Shown one piece after another: positions 9,944-17,948 of a DNA stretch of 64,000 bases. Every line of letters starts with the position of its first letter. Positions within the stretch are counted from its first letter, which is position 1. Origin of the DNA: an uncultured Eubacteriales bacterium (GTDB lineage Bacteria > Bacillota > Clostridia > Christensenellales > Aristaeellaceae). The stretch is taken from positions 38,138 through 102,137 of the forward strand of contig CADAQZ010000002.1 of assembly GCA_902790175.1 (NCBI GenBank). Reading direction: 5' to 3'. The notes below the pieces were generated by a model, which saw only the letters and a list, made by a program, of their open reading frames with translations, did not search any database and was not told where the DNA came from. The position numbers and the translations under genes were made by a program.

Positions 9944-10084
9944 AACTCCCCCTCAGACGCTTCGCTAGGCTAACGCCAGTCACCTACGGTGACAGCTTTC
10001 CCCCAGGGGGGAGCCTTCAGTGCCAAGCCTTCCCCTTGAGGGGAAGGCTTGGCCCGCAGGGCCGGATGAGGTGTCTGACATCCC
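9944..10084. repeat. Dispersed palindromic repeat, CTTCCCC family
   Basis: This gene-free stretch contains the perfect 14-bp stem GCCAAGCCTTCCCC/GGGGAAGGCTTGGC (10022-10053), a second arm GGCTAACGCCAGTCACC...GGTGAC, and the tail GCCCGCAGGGCCGGATGAGGT. The same pieces recur at 20433-20612, 23660-23725 and 47434-47572. It lies between the candidate RNA and the polymerase relic, which pushes that gene about 300 bp from its promoter. Confidence 0.8.
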
Positions 10085-10136
10085 ACAACATTCCATGAAG
10101 AACCCTTTTTATCGGCATCGGGAGGGGGGCGGCGGC

Positions 10137-11388
10137 ATGGACGCGCGGGAGCGGACCTACATCTGCATCGACCTGAAGAGCTACTACGCCTCCGTGGAGT
10201 GCGTGGCCCGCGGGCTGGACCCGCTGAAGGCGCGGCTGCTGGTTCATCATCGCGCCGCCGAGGATGGCCGAGTACGAGCGCATCTCCGCCGACATCTACG
10301 CGATCTACCTCAAATACGTGGCCGTGGAGGACATCCACGTGTACTCGATCGACGAGGTGTTCATGGACGCGACGCCCTACCTGTCGATGTACCGCGAGCG
10401 GGCCGCGCGCGCGGGCATGGCTCCGGCGCACTTCATGGCCCTCGCCATCATCCGCGACGTGCTTAAGTCCACCGGCATCACGGCCACGGCGGGCATCGGC
10501 CCGAACCTGTACCTGGCGAAGGTCGGCATGGACATCGTGGCCAAGAAGGCCCCGGCCGACAGGGACGGCGTGCGCATCGCCGAGTTGGACGAGGCGGCCT
10601 ACCGGCGGCTGCTCTGGCCGGTGCGCCCGCTGACGGTGTTCTGGCAGATGGGCGAGGGCAAGACGCGCCGCCTGGCGAAGTACGGCATACTGACGATGGG
10701 CGACATCGCGCGCACCTCCCTCGCCGACGAGGAGTTCCTGTACCGCCTGTTCGGCATCGACGCGGAGATACTGATCGACCACGCCTGGGGCCTCGAGCCC
10801 TGCACGCTGGCGGACATCAAGGCCTATGCGCCGAAGGCGCGCTCGCTGTCGGTGGGCCAGGTGCTCCCCCGCCCCTACGCCTTCGGGGAGGCCCGGCTGG
10901 TGTTCGGCGAGATGGCGGAGCAGCTGTCGATGGACCTCGTCTCCAAGGGGCTCGCCACCGCCTGCCTGACGTTCTGGGTGGCGTTCGACCCGGTGTCGCT
11001 GGAGAAGTGCCGCTACGAGGGCCCGGTGTCCGTCGACTACTACGGCAGGCCGCACCCCAAACACGTGGGCGGCACGGTGCGCCTCAGGGCGCGCACCTCC
11101 AGCGCCCGGGCGATCCGCGGCGCGCTTCTCGAGGCGTTCGACGGGCAGGTAGATAGCCGGCTGTACGTGCGGCGGCTGGGCGTCTGCGCCTGCGACACGC
11201 ACAACGAGTGCCTCCAGCTGGACATGTTCACCGACTACGCGGCGCTGGAGAGCGAAGAAAAGGTGCAGCGGGCGGTGCTGGGCATCCGGAAGAAGTACGG
11301 CGGCAACGCCATCCTCAAGGGCATGAACTTCCTGGAGGGGGCCACGGCGCGGGAGCGCAACACGCAGATCGGCGGGCACCGCGCGTGA
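10137..11388 (+). pseudogene. Broken Y-family DNA polymerase (UvrX/UmuC-like)
   Basis: The reading frame opens at 10137 with the Y-polymerase N-terminus (CIDLKSYYASVE, including the first metal-binding Asp and the steric-gate Tyr) up to residue 36. It then shifts frame near 10245, and the protein resumes as IIAPPRMAEYER and continues intact with YSIDEVF (catalytic Asp-Glu), little-finger and UvrX-type C-terminal segments to 11388. Compared with relatives, about 38 residues of the finger region are missing at the junction, so this is an internal deletion of roughly 114 bp that also changed the frame, not a single-base slip. The long 3' frame could still give a 374-residue fragment. A yolD gene follows, as next to Bacillus uvrX. 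Confidence 0.85.
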
Positions 11389-11411
11389 TTTTCTGCATGG
11401 AGGCGATATTC

Positions 11412-11888
11412 ATGGACAACGCCTACGGCGACATCATCGATATGCAGCGGCCGGTCCACGACGGCGATGTGTTCAGCCGCCGCCACCCGAAGATGCCGCG
11501 GCTGAACCGGGCCAAGGTGTTCGCGCCGTTCGCCGCGCTCACCGGCTTCGGCTCGGCCGTGCGATCGAAGGAGGTCCCCTACGTCCCCCGGCACATCCCG
11601 GACGCGGACGAGGCGCGCGCGCTGGACCGGGCGCTGAACAGGCTGTACCTGGCCACGCGCACGGGCGCGCTGGCGCGGCGCAACCGCGCAGAGGCCCGCG
11701 TGGAGTACTTCGTGGCCTGCGCCGACCCCCACCACGAGGCCTGCGGGCGAGACGGGCTGTACCACGCCGTGACCGGCGTCGTGCAAAGGGTCGACCCGGT
11801 GCGCCGCGTGCTGCTGATCGCCGACAGGGCCATCCCGTTTGGGGACATCGCGCGCATCACGCCGGTGGAATCAGAATCAAACAAGTAA
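11412..11888 (+). CDS. YolD-like protein
   Basis: This 158-residue protein has the YolD signature RAKVFAPFAALTGFGSAVRSKE around residues 35-56. YolD-like genes commonly sit beside Y-family polymerases of the UvrX type in Firmicutes and are LexA-regulated; they are proposed UmuD-like partners. GGAGG lies 8 nt before the ATG at 11412, which is why I prefer it over the ATG at 11397. It starts 24 bp after the polymerase relic and has no promoter of its own. It appears intact although its partner is broken. Confidence 0.85.
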   Translation: MDNAYGDIIDMQRPVHDGDVFSRRHPKMPRLNRAKVFAPFAALTGFGSAVRSKEVPYVPRHIPDADEARALDRALNRLYLATRTGALARRNRAEARVEYFVACADPHHEACGRDGLYHAVTGVVQRVDPVRRVLLIADRAIPFGDIARITPVESESNK

Positions 11889-11891
11889 AAG

Positions 11892-12072
11892 AGCCACCCC
11901 TGTAGGGGTGGCTTTGGTACACCATCAGGGGCTCGATTCTCGCCTGCGGGCTCGGTCAGGGCGGGCTCTGGAAGCCCACTGGGCTTCCATTCACTCCCCG
12001 CCCTTCGAGCCCCTGATGAAAAAAGGAAGCCACCCCTGTAGGGGTGGCTTTGGTACACCATCAGGGGCTCGA
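11892..12072. repeat. 45-bp direct repeat of a tRNA-Lys 3' end plus terminator
   Basis: An identical 45-bp segment occurs at 11892-11936 and 12028-12072, offset by 136 bp. The second copy is the last 22 nt of the tRNA-Lys gene plus its terminator hairpin; the first is a detached copy with no tRNA body. Between them lies an inverted piece (TCGAGCCCCTGATG at 12005-12018) complementary to the tRNA end. Duplicated tRNA 3' ends are typical attL/attR scars of integrated elements, but here only about 90 bp remain between them. Confidence 0.85.
12019..12050 (-). terminator. Terminator of tRNA-Lys
   Basis: On the minus strand AAGCCACCCC, a 4-nt loop and GGGGTGGCTT form a 10-bp stem followed by CC and T6, starting directly after the tRNA CCA end. 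Confidence 0.85.
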
Positions 12073-12126
12073 ACCCTGGACACCCTGATTAAGAGTCAGG
12101 TGCTCTACCAACTGAGCTAATGGTGC
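12051..12126 (-). tRNA. tRNA-Lys (anticodon CTT)
   Basis: The 76-nt minus-strand gene folds as a standard cloverleaf: acceptor GCACCAT/ATGGTGT, D arm GCTC...GAGC, anticodon stem CCTGA/TCAGG with loop CTCTTAA (anticodon CTT, reading AAG), and T arm CAGGG-TTCGAGC-CCCTG. The discriminator is A and the CCA end is encoded. It is followed by a strong terminator. Its 3' end is duplicated 136 bp away. Confidence 0.96.
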
Positions 12127-12249
12127 ATAACCTCGATCGCCAGAACATTATAGCGCAGTTTTGCCCGTCTGTCAATACGCATCAGGCGGGTAGAATCGTT
12201 GAATTACCCCTATATTTGCGTTTTTTCTTTGTTAAACGGCGCGCCGTCC

Positions 12250-12278
12250 TTGCAAACGCGCCGCCGAGGCTGTAAAAT
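12250..12278 (+). promoter_or_regulatory. Promoter of the L,D-transpeptidase gene
   Basis: TTGCAA (12250-12255) and TAAAAT (12273-12278) are spaced by 17 bp, about 37 bp before the start codon. Confidence 0.65.
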
Positions 12279-12314
12279 ATTGGATAGACGTCTGTTGGAT
12301 CGGGGGTGTTCGCC

Positions 12315-13112
12315 ATGTCCGCGCGAAAATGGATCGCGCTGGTGCTGCTCTGCGCGGCGCTGTGGCTGACGCCTCTCGTCGGCGCGCGCGCCGGGGACGC
12401 GGGCGAATACCGCATCGAGGTGGACCTGTCCAACCAGATCACCACCGTCTACCGGCGCAGCGACGACGCCGTCGTGCGGCAGATGATCTGCTCCACGGGC
12501 AAGGACAACACCACGCCCCGCGGCAGCTTTCGCCTGCAGGCGTCGCTCGACTCCGACCGGCAGGCGTGGTACTTCATCGGCAAGTACCAGTGCTTCGTGA
12601 AGTATCCGACGCGCATCCGGGGTTCGATCCTGTTCCACTCCCTGCCCTACGCCGAGCGCGACATGGCGAGCGTGGACATGGCGGCGCTCAAGCAGCTGGG
12701 CAGCGCGGCCAGCCACGGCTGCGTGCGGCTGCGCTGGGAGGACGCGAAGTGGATCGCGGAGAACTGCCCGGACGGCACCTCCACCCGCATCTTCCTGGGC
12801 ACCGGCGATCAGGACGAGCTTCGAGAGCGCCTGCTGTCCCGAAGCTACGCGCTGGAGGACGGCGAGAGCTACGAAACGTTCGTCCACCCGCCCGTGCAGG
12901 TCAAGGTGCTGCTCGTGCGGGGCGACAGCGGCGGGGCCGTGCTGACACTACAGCGCAGGCTGAGCGAGCTGGGCTACTATGACGAAGCGCCCTCGGGCGA
13001 GTTCGACGCGCCGACCGTCGTCGCCGTGATGCGCTGCCAGCGCGCGCTGGGCATGGACCCGACCGGCGTCGTCACCCCGGCGCTGGAGCAGAGGATCATG
13101 GAAAGGAAATAA
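12315..13112 (+). CDS. L,D-transpeptidase with peptidoglycan-binding domain
   Basis: This 265-residue exported protein starts with a signal peptide (MSARKWIALVLLCAALW to about residue 27). It continues with a YkuD catalytic domain whose active-site motif SHGCVRL holds the catalytic cysteine and upstream histidine. It ends with a PG_binding_1 repeat (LRRG-like GDSGGAVLTLQRRLSELGYY, about residues 205-262). It would form 3-3 cross-links or attach ligands to the cell wall outside the membrane. GGGGG lies 8 nt before the ATG at 12315; the in-frame GTG at 12306 has no such site. A hairpin separates it from the convergent large surface protein. Confidence 0.92.
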   Translation: MSARKWIALVLLCAALWLTPLVGARAGDAGEYRIEVDLSNQITTVYRRSDDAVVRQMICSTGKDNTTPRGSFRLQASLDSDRQAWYFIGKYQCFVKYPTRIRGSILFHSLPYAERDMASVDMAALKQLGSAASHGCVRLRWEDAKWIAENCPDGTSTRIFLGTGDQDELRERLLSRSYALEDGESYETFVHPPVQVKVLLVRGDSGGAVLTLQRRLSELGYYDEAPSGEFDAPTVVAVMRCQRALGMDPTGVVTPALEQRIMERK

Positions 13113-13129
13113 AGGTTTTATTGAATGAC

Positions 13130-13155
13130 GCGGGCCGCCCGTATGGGCGGCCCGC
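13130..13155. terminator. Bidirectional hairpin between convergent genes
   Basis: GCGGGCCGCCC and GGGCGGCCCGC form a perfect 11-bp stem with loop GTAT, 17 bp after the transpeptidase stop and 8 bp before the end of the surface-protein gene. Confidence 0.75.
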
Positions 13156-13162
13156 GCTGTCT

Positions 13163-16100
13163 TTACTTCGGTTGGTAGACTACCAGGTCGTTCAACCCTC
13201 CGGCGTAGTACCGCGGCGCCTGCACGCGGGTCTTGTCGCCCCAGTACCAACTCTTCTTCATGTACGAGGGGATGTTGGCCGCGAGGCTATTCGCGGCGTA
13301 GTTGTAGAACTCGCCCAGCGTCACGATGCCGTCGCTGTTGCCGCTGAGGTCCGCGGCGAGGTAGCCGGGATACGCGCCCTTCTTGCCCGCGGCGTTCTTG
13401 GTCCACCACCTGTCGCGGGGGTTGTAGCCCAAGCCCTTGATCAGGAAGAACGTGAAGAAGTCCACCGTCTTTTCGGTCTTCTTGACGTTGTAGTAGGTGG
13501 CGCGGGTGTCCGAGGCCGCCGTCATCACGGCGATGCGCCCGCCCTGTGCGTCCAGCTGGCCGCCCATGTCCTCCAGGAACGCGCCGCTGTAGCACGAGTC
13601 GAGGATCAGGATCACGTTGCCGTGGATGCGGCTGACACAGTTGAAGATCTCCTGCGAGGACAGCGAATAGTTCGCGTTGTTGGGGCTGTCGTCGTATCCG
13701 GGCAGCGACAGGCGATAGCCAGCGGTGCCGTTGGTCATGTGGCCGTGCGAGCAGAGGTAGACGATGCTCACGTCCACGTTCGCGGTGCCGGAGAAGAAGC
13801 TGGAGATGCCGGAGAGCAGCGCCGTCTTGGTGGGGTTGCCCATGAGCTTCGTGGTGTAGCCGAGCCCGGAGATGCTGGAATTGCTGAACGCCGTCACGAC
13901 GCCCTCGGCATTGTTGCCGGGGAACGGCAGATAGCCCTTCACGTCGGGGTTCACGTACTCGTAAGCCGCGAACAGGCGGTACGTGGGCGTGGTGGCCTCC
14001 GGCACGGCGGGTATGACGGTCACGGTCAGCCTGGCCGTATTCTCACCCACGGTGGCGACGAGCTCAGCCGCGCCGACGGCCGCGCCGTTGATGCTCCAGG
14101 CGCCGGTGTCCTGGGCCTGCGTGACGGTGAATATGCCCGGATTGCTGGAGGCGTAGGTCGCGTTCGCGAGTTCCTCCGCCGGTATGGAGGAGCTCGCCAG
14201 CGCCGGGATACCCGCGCTCTGGCCGACGACGAGCGTCGCGTCCGCGGCATCGTACCACAGCGAGGCGGGCTCGCCGTTGACGCTTACGCGGCAGATGGTC
14301 TCCGAGCCGCCGGTGGCGCGCACCACGATGTCGGCCACGCCGGGCGCGACGGCGGTAATCAAGCCGCCGCCGGTGACGGTTGCCACGCCGGGGTTGCGGC
14401 TCTCAAAGCCCGCCACGTCGCCGTAGGCGCCGTACTCCACCTCGCAGGCCAGCTGGAAGCTCTCGCCCGGATTCAGCGTCAGCGTATAGTTAGAGCTGTA
14501 GGTGTTGCTCAGCTGGTCGTATTGCAGGTTGTAGTTCACGTTCAGGCCCACGTACGCGGGGCCGCGCGTGACCTTCACGGTGACCCTCGCGGTCTTTCCG
14601 TTGTGGGTGCGCACGGTGACATCGGCGCTGCCCTCGGCCAGGCCGCTGATGAAGCCGTTGCCGTCCACGGCCACGATGCCGGGGTTGCTGCTGGCAAACG
14701 TGTAGGCGCCGACGCCGCCCTTGGGGAAGCCGACCGTCAGCTGGCGGGTCTGGCCCACGCCGATGATCGGGTTGGCGGGCGCGATGGCCACCTTGCTGGG
14801 GGCCTTCACCACGTGCACGGTCGCCGTGGCGGACACGCCGTTGTAGGCCGTGATGCGCACGGTGAAGTCGCCCTTCTTCGCGCCGGTCACGGTGTTGTCG
14901 GGGTTCACCTTCAGCTTCTTGGGCGCGCTGCTCTCGACGGAGAACTCGGTCGTGCCGAGGTTCGCGCCGTCGCTGCCGAACATGACCGGCGCAAAGCCCA
15001 GCGTCTGCTTGACGCCGATGGTGTACTCCGCGGTGGGTAGCGCCACGCTCGCGGGCTGCGGCACGGAGGGGTCGAGCACGCGCACGGCGCACTCGGCGGT
15101 CTTGCCGTTGAAGGTGCGCGCCGTGACCGTGGCGGTGCCGGGCGCGGCGCTCGTCAACAGGCCGCCCGGGCCCACGTTCACGACCTCGGGATTCGATGAG
15201 GTAAAGTACACGGTGCCGCCGGACTTCTTCGACAGCGTCGCCGTCAGCTGGAAGGTCTGGCCGCCGCCCATCAGCACCACCCGGGTCTCGTTCAGCTCGA
15301 CGCTCTTGGGAGCCTTCACCACGTTGACGGTGCAGCTCTTCTCGATGCCGTTGTCCGACGTGGCGTAGATGATGGCGTCGCCCTTCTTCTTTGCGAGCAG
15401 CGCGCCGGTGTTGGGGTCCACTTCGACAACCTTGGGTTTGCTGCTGCGCCAGGTGAAGGTCGCGACGCTGTTCTCGGGGATCAGCGCCGGGGTCAGCAGC
15501 AGGTAGCTCTCCTTCTGGCCCAACGTCAGCGTCGCGGGAAGCACAAAATCGGTGGGCGGGCCCGCGGGCTCCGCCGCCGCGACGGCGTATTCCTCGCCGC
15601 CGGGCTGGGGCGCGGGCTCCTGAGCGGGAGCGGCTTCCGGCGCGGCGGGCGCTTCCGCCTGTGCGGGCGCTTCCCCAGTCTCCTGGACGGTCGCATCCTC
15701 CGACGGGGCAGTTTCTTCAGACGGTTTATCCTGTTCTGAATCGGCTTCCTGTGCCGGTGCCCCCTCCTCGGCGGGGGCGTTTTCCTGCGCCTGCGCGGGC
15801 TGTTCGTCCGCTGCGGGCTCAGCTTCTCCGATCGCGCCGTCGGCAGGGGCCTGTTCTTTATTTACGACTTCGGTCTGTTCTGTGTTATCAGATGAGACTT
15901 CGGTCTGTTCTGCGCTTTCGGTCGGTTCCTGCGCCGCCTCGCCCGGGAAGGCGCAGTCCAGCGTCGCCAGCGGATAGTTGATGTCGTCCTGATAGCACGC
16001 GCCGACATTTTCGCCGATGGCGTTCAGCGCGGCGTCGAGCGCCTCGCCCATCAGCTGTTCAAGCTCGTTCGCAGCCACGTAGCCGACGATCACGCCCTGG

Positions 16101-16501
16101 CTCGTGTTGAACGCCGCTTTCATGCGGTTCAACGCCTCGTCCAGCTCCAGCGCCAGCACCACGTCGCCCTGCTTGAGGATGGCGACGGGCGCGGCGGCCT
16201 CGGCGGCCTCGTAGACGTTCGCCGCCTCCGCCGCGACGACGCAGTAGCCCTCGAAGGCGGGCGCGACGGCGATCTCCGCGGGCGCTTCCGCGGGTATCTC
16301 CTCCGTCTGCACGGGCGGAGCCGCCTCGACCTCCTCGCCCTCCAGCACCAGCCCCGTTCCCTCCAGCGCCTCCGCGGTAGCGGGCTCGACCTCCGTGGTC
16401 AGCTCGACCTCTCCGGCCGCCTCCTCCGCCAGGGTAAGGCCCCCGGCGATCGGCGCGACGCAGAGCGCCAGAGCGAGCATCAGTGTAAGCCATTTCTTCA
16501 T
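13163..16501 (-). CDS. Secreted Ig-like (Big_2) repeat protein with caspase-like peptidase domain
   Basis: This 1112-residue protein has a signal peptide (MKKWLTLMLALALCVAPIAGG) and an SH3-like segment near residues 80-150. An acidic Pro/Ala/Glu-rich linker follows (about 185-310). At least five bacterial Ig-like repeats run from about 310 to 830, each with a TSSNPEVVNV or NGKTA type core. The C-terminal domain (about 850-1110) has clan CD hallmarks: catalytic histidine in YLCSHGHM (about 918) and cysteine in LILDSCYSG (about 969), as in clostripain, gingipain and metacaspase peptidases. It would cleave proteins at the cell surface; specificity is unknown. No LPXTG motif or C-terminal anchor is present. 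The start at 16501 has GGAG 10 nt upstream. Confidence 0.88.
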   Translation of the reverse strand: MKKWLTLMLALALCVAPIAGGLTLAEEAAGEVELTTEVEPATAEALEGTGLVLEGEEVEAAPPVQTEEIPAEAPAEIAVAPAFEGYCVVAAEAANVYEAAEAAAPVAILKQGDVVLALELDEALNRMKAAFNTSQGVIVGYVAANELEQLMGEALDAALNAIGENVGACYQDDINYPLATLDCAFPGEAAQEPTESAEQTEVSSDNTEQTEVVNKEQAPADGAIGEAEPAADEQPAQAQENAPAEEGAPAQEADSEQDKPSEETAPSEDATVQETGEAPAQAEAPAAPEAAPAQEPAPQPGGEEYAVAAAEPAGPPTDFVLPATLTLGQKESYLLLTPALIPENSVATFTWRSSKPKVVEVDPNTGALLAKKKGDAIIYATSDNGIEKSCTVNVVKAPKSVELNETRVVLMGGGQTFQLTATLSKKSGGTVYFTSSNPEVVNVGPGGLLTSAAPGTATVTARTFNGKTAECAVRVLDPSVPQPASVALPTAEYTIGVKQTLGFAPVMFGSDGANLGTTEFSVESSAPKKLKVNPDNTVTGAKKGDFTVRITAYNGVSATATVHVVKAPSKVAIAPANPIIGVGQTRQLTVGFPKGGVGAYTFASSNPGIVAVDGNGFISGLAEGSADVTVRTHNGKTARVTVKVTRGPAYVGLNVNYNLQYDQLSNTYSSNYTLTLNPGESFQLACEVEYGAYGDVAGFESRNPGVATVTGGGLITAVAPGVADIVVRATGGSETICRVSVNGEPASLWYDAADATLVVGQSAGIPALASSSIPAEELANATYASSNPGIFTVTQAQDTGAWSINGAAVGAAELVATVGENTARLTVTVIPAVPEATTPTYRLFAAYEYVNPDVKGYLPFPGNNAEGVVTAFSNSSISGLGYTTKLMGNPTKTALLSGISSFFSGTANVDVSIVYLCSHGHMTNGTAGYRLSLPGYDDSPNNANYSLSSQEIFNCVSRIHGNVILILDSCYSGAFLEDMGGQLDAQGGRIAVMTAASDTRATYYNVKKTEKTVDFFTFFLIKGLGYNPRDRWWTKNAAGKKGAYPGYLAADLSGNSDGIVTLGEFYNYAANSLAANIPSYMKKSWYWGDKTRVQAPRYYAGGLNDLVVYQPK

Positions 16502-16556
16502 TTTCAGATATCTCCTTGCGCGCGTCCTCATATGATGCGCCTGTGTTTACCCGTAT

Positions 16557-16586
16557 ATTTTACATCAGTTGAAATTAATTTGTCAA
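16557..16586 (-). promoter_or_regulatory. Promoter of the Ig-like/caspase-like gene
   Basis: TTGACA (16586-16581) and TAAAAT (16562-16557) on the minus strand are 18 bp apart, in a strongly AT-rich patch. Confidence 0.75.
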
Positions 16587-16650
16587 TCTTTTGAAATATT
16601 TAATTCTGTGCGTTTCTGTGTCTTTTCGGCGCTTTTTGCGCAAAAACGGG

Positions 16651-17220
16651 CTAAAACCCGTACACCGCCGCGCCGACCGCAGCCGAGAACAGGATCAGCG
16701 CGATCGGCGAAAAACCGCGCTTAAGGCCCTTCTTCCAAATAAGCGCGCCGACGCCCAGCGCCGCCATCACGACGAGCTGGCGCGCGTCCAGCGCCGCCAC
16801 TGTCTTGCCCAGCCCCGGAACCAGGCACCGCAGACCCACGCAGAGGCCCGTGGCGGCGATCATCCCGGCCACCACGGGGCGAATGCCCGACATCGCCGCG
16901 CGCACCCACTTGTTTTCGCGAAAACCCTTCAGCACCGCGGCAATCATCAGCATTACGATCAGCGCCGGCAGCACAACGCCCGCCGTGGCGCAGAGCGCGC
17001 CCCAGAAGCCCGCCTGCGCGCTGCCCACGAACGTGGCCATGTTCACGGCGATGGGCCCGGGCGTCGATTCGCACACGCCGATGAAGCGCACGATCGCGGC
17101 CTCGTCCATCCAGCCGCGCGAGACGGTCTCCTGGCTCACCAGCGGGATCATGCCGTAGCCGCCGCCGAACGTGAACAGCCCGATCTTGAAGAACACGAGG
17201 AAAAGCTCGAGGCACTTCAC
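16651..17220 (-). CDS. chrA: Chromate transporter, second half (short-chain CHR)
   Basis: This 189-residue membrane protein starts at a GTG (17220) that overlaps the upstream stop as GTGA, with GGGAGG 9 nt before it. It carries the CHR motifs FFKIGLFTFGGGYGMIPL and ESTPGPIAVNMATFVG, followed by several hydrophobic helices. Short-chain CHR proteins work as heterodimers of adjacent genes and export chromate or related oxyanions by proton exchange. The overlap implies coupled translation with its partner. Substrate other than chromate is possible, as most clostridial homologues are untested. Confidence 0.9.
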   Translation of the reverse strand: MKCLELFLVFFKIGLFTFGGGYGMIPLVSQETVSRGWMDEAAIVRFIGVCESTPGPIAVNMATFVGSAQAGFWGALCATAGVVLPALIVMLMIAAVLKGFRENKWVRAAMSGIRPVVAGMIAATGLCVGLRCLVPGLGKTVAALDARQLVVMAALGVGALIWKKGLKRGFSPIALILFSAAVGAAVYGF

Positions 17221-17789
17221 TTGGCGTCGCCTCCCTTCCCCGCCCGGCGCATGAGCAGCCCCGCGGCCGCGCCGCCGATTATGAGCCATACCGTGGAAAA
17301 GCGCCAGGAGAGCAGGTTGACGCAGATCACCAGCGCCGCGGCCAGCGCGCACAGCGCCATCGGCAGCGGCCGCTTCGGCACGCGCTTGACCATCCGCGCC
17401 CCCGCCCGCAGGATCAGGAACGCGACCGCTGCCTGGATGCCCTTGAAGGCGTGGGCGACGACGGTCAGCGCCATGAAGCGCTCGAAGAACAGCGAAATGA
17501 TGTAAATGATAATGAACGAAGGCAGCACGACGCCCAGCGTGGCACATATACCTCCGGGGACGCCGCACTGGCGATGGCCCACGTAGGTGGCGCAGTTCAC
17601 GGCGATGGGCCCGGGCGTCGATTCCGCGATGGCGAACACCTCTGCCAACTCGTCCATGTCGATCCAGCGGCGCTTCTCGCCCACCTCGTGCTCGATCAGC
17701 GAGATCATCGCGTAGCCGCCGCCGAACGTGAACAGCCCGATCTTGAAGAACACCCCGAAGAGCCGCGCGAGGCGACCGATCCGGCTCAT
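17217..17789 (-). CDS. chrA: Chromate transporter, first half (short-chain CHR)
   Basis: This 190-residue membrane protein has the same CHR architecture as its downstream partner: FFKIGLFTFGGGYAMISL, then a TPGPIAVNCATYVG motif, then four or so membrane helices. AGAGGGGG lies about 7 nt before the ATG. The pair is the first and second half of a split CHR transporter, predicted to insert with opposite topology. The 4-bp overlap with the second gene supports equal expression. No ChrB-like regulator is nearby. Confidence 0.9.
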   Translation of the reverse strand: MSRIGRLARLFGVFFKIGLFTFGGGYAMISLIEHEVGEKRRWIDMDELAEVFAIAESTPGPIAVNCATYVGHRQCGVPGGICATLGVVLPSFIIIYIISLFFERFMALTVVAHAFKGIQAAVAFLILRAGARMVKRVPKRPLPMALCALAAALVICVNLLSWRFSTVWLIIGGAAAGLLMRRAGKGGDAK

Positions 17790-17948
17790 ATCGCTTCCCC
17801 CTCTTTCATACAGGACGCGCCGAAGCCCGCGAAGGGTTGGCGCGGCCTGAAATTTAACAGGAACATTACGAAAGTGGTTTGTACGAAGCCGCGAAATCCT
17901 CTATGATGAGGATACCGACATCACCGGCATACGGGAGGTACAAGAGAC

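Noticed and set aside
12306-12314. An earlier GTG start for the L,D-transpeptidase
   Set aside because: It lies inside the ribosome binding site; ATG 12315 has correct spacing and begins the signal peptide.
13121-15040. A 639-residue plus-strand open frame opposite the Ig-repeat gene
   Set aside because: It is a GC-rich antisense shadow with low-complexity His/Arg/Gly content and no ribosome site.
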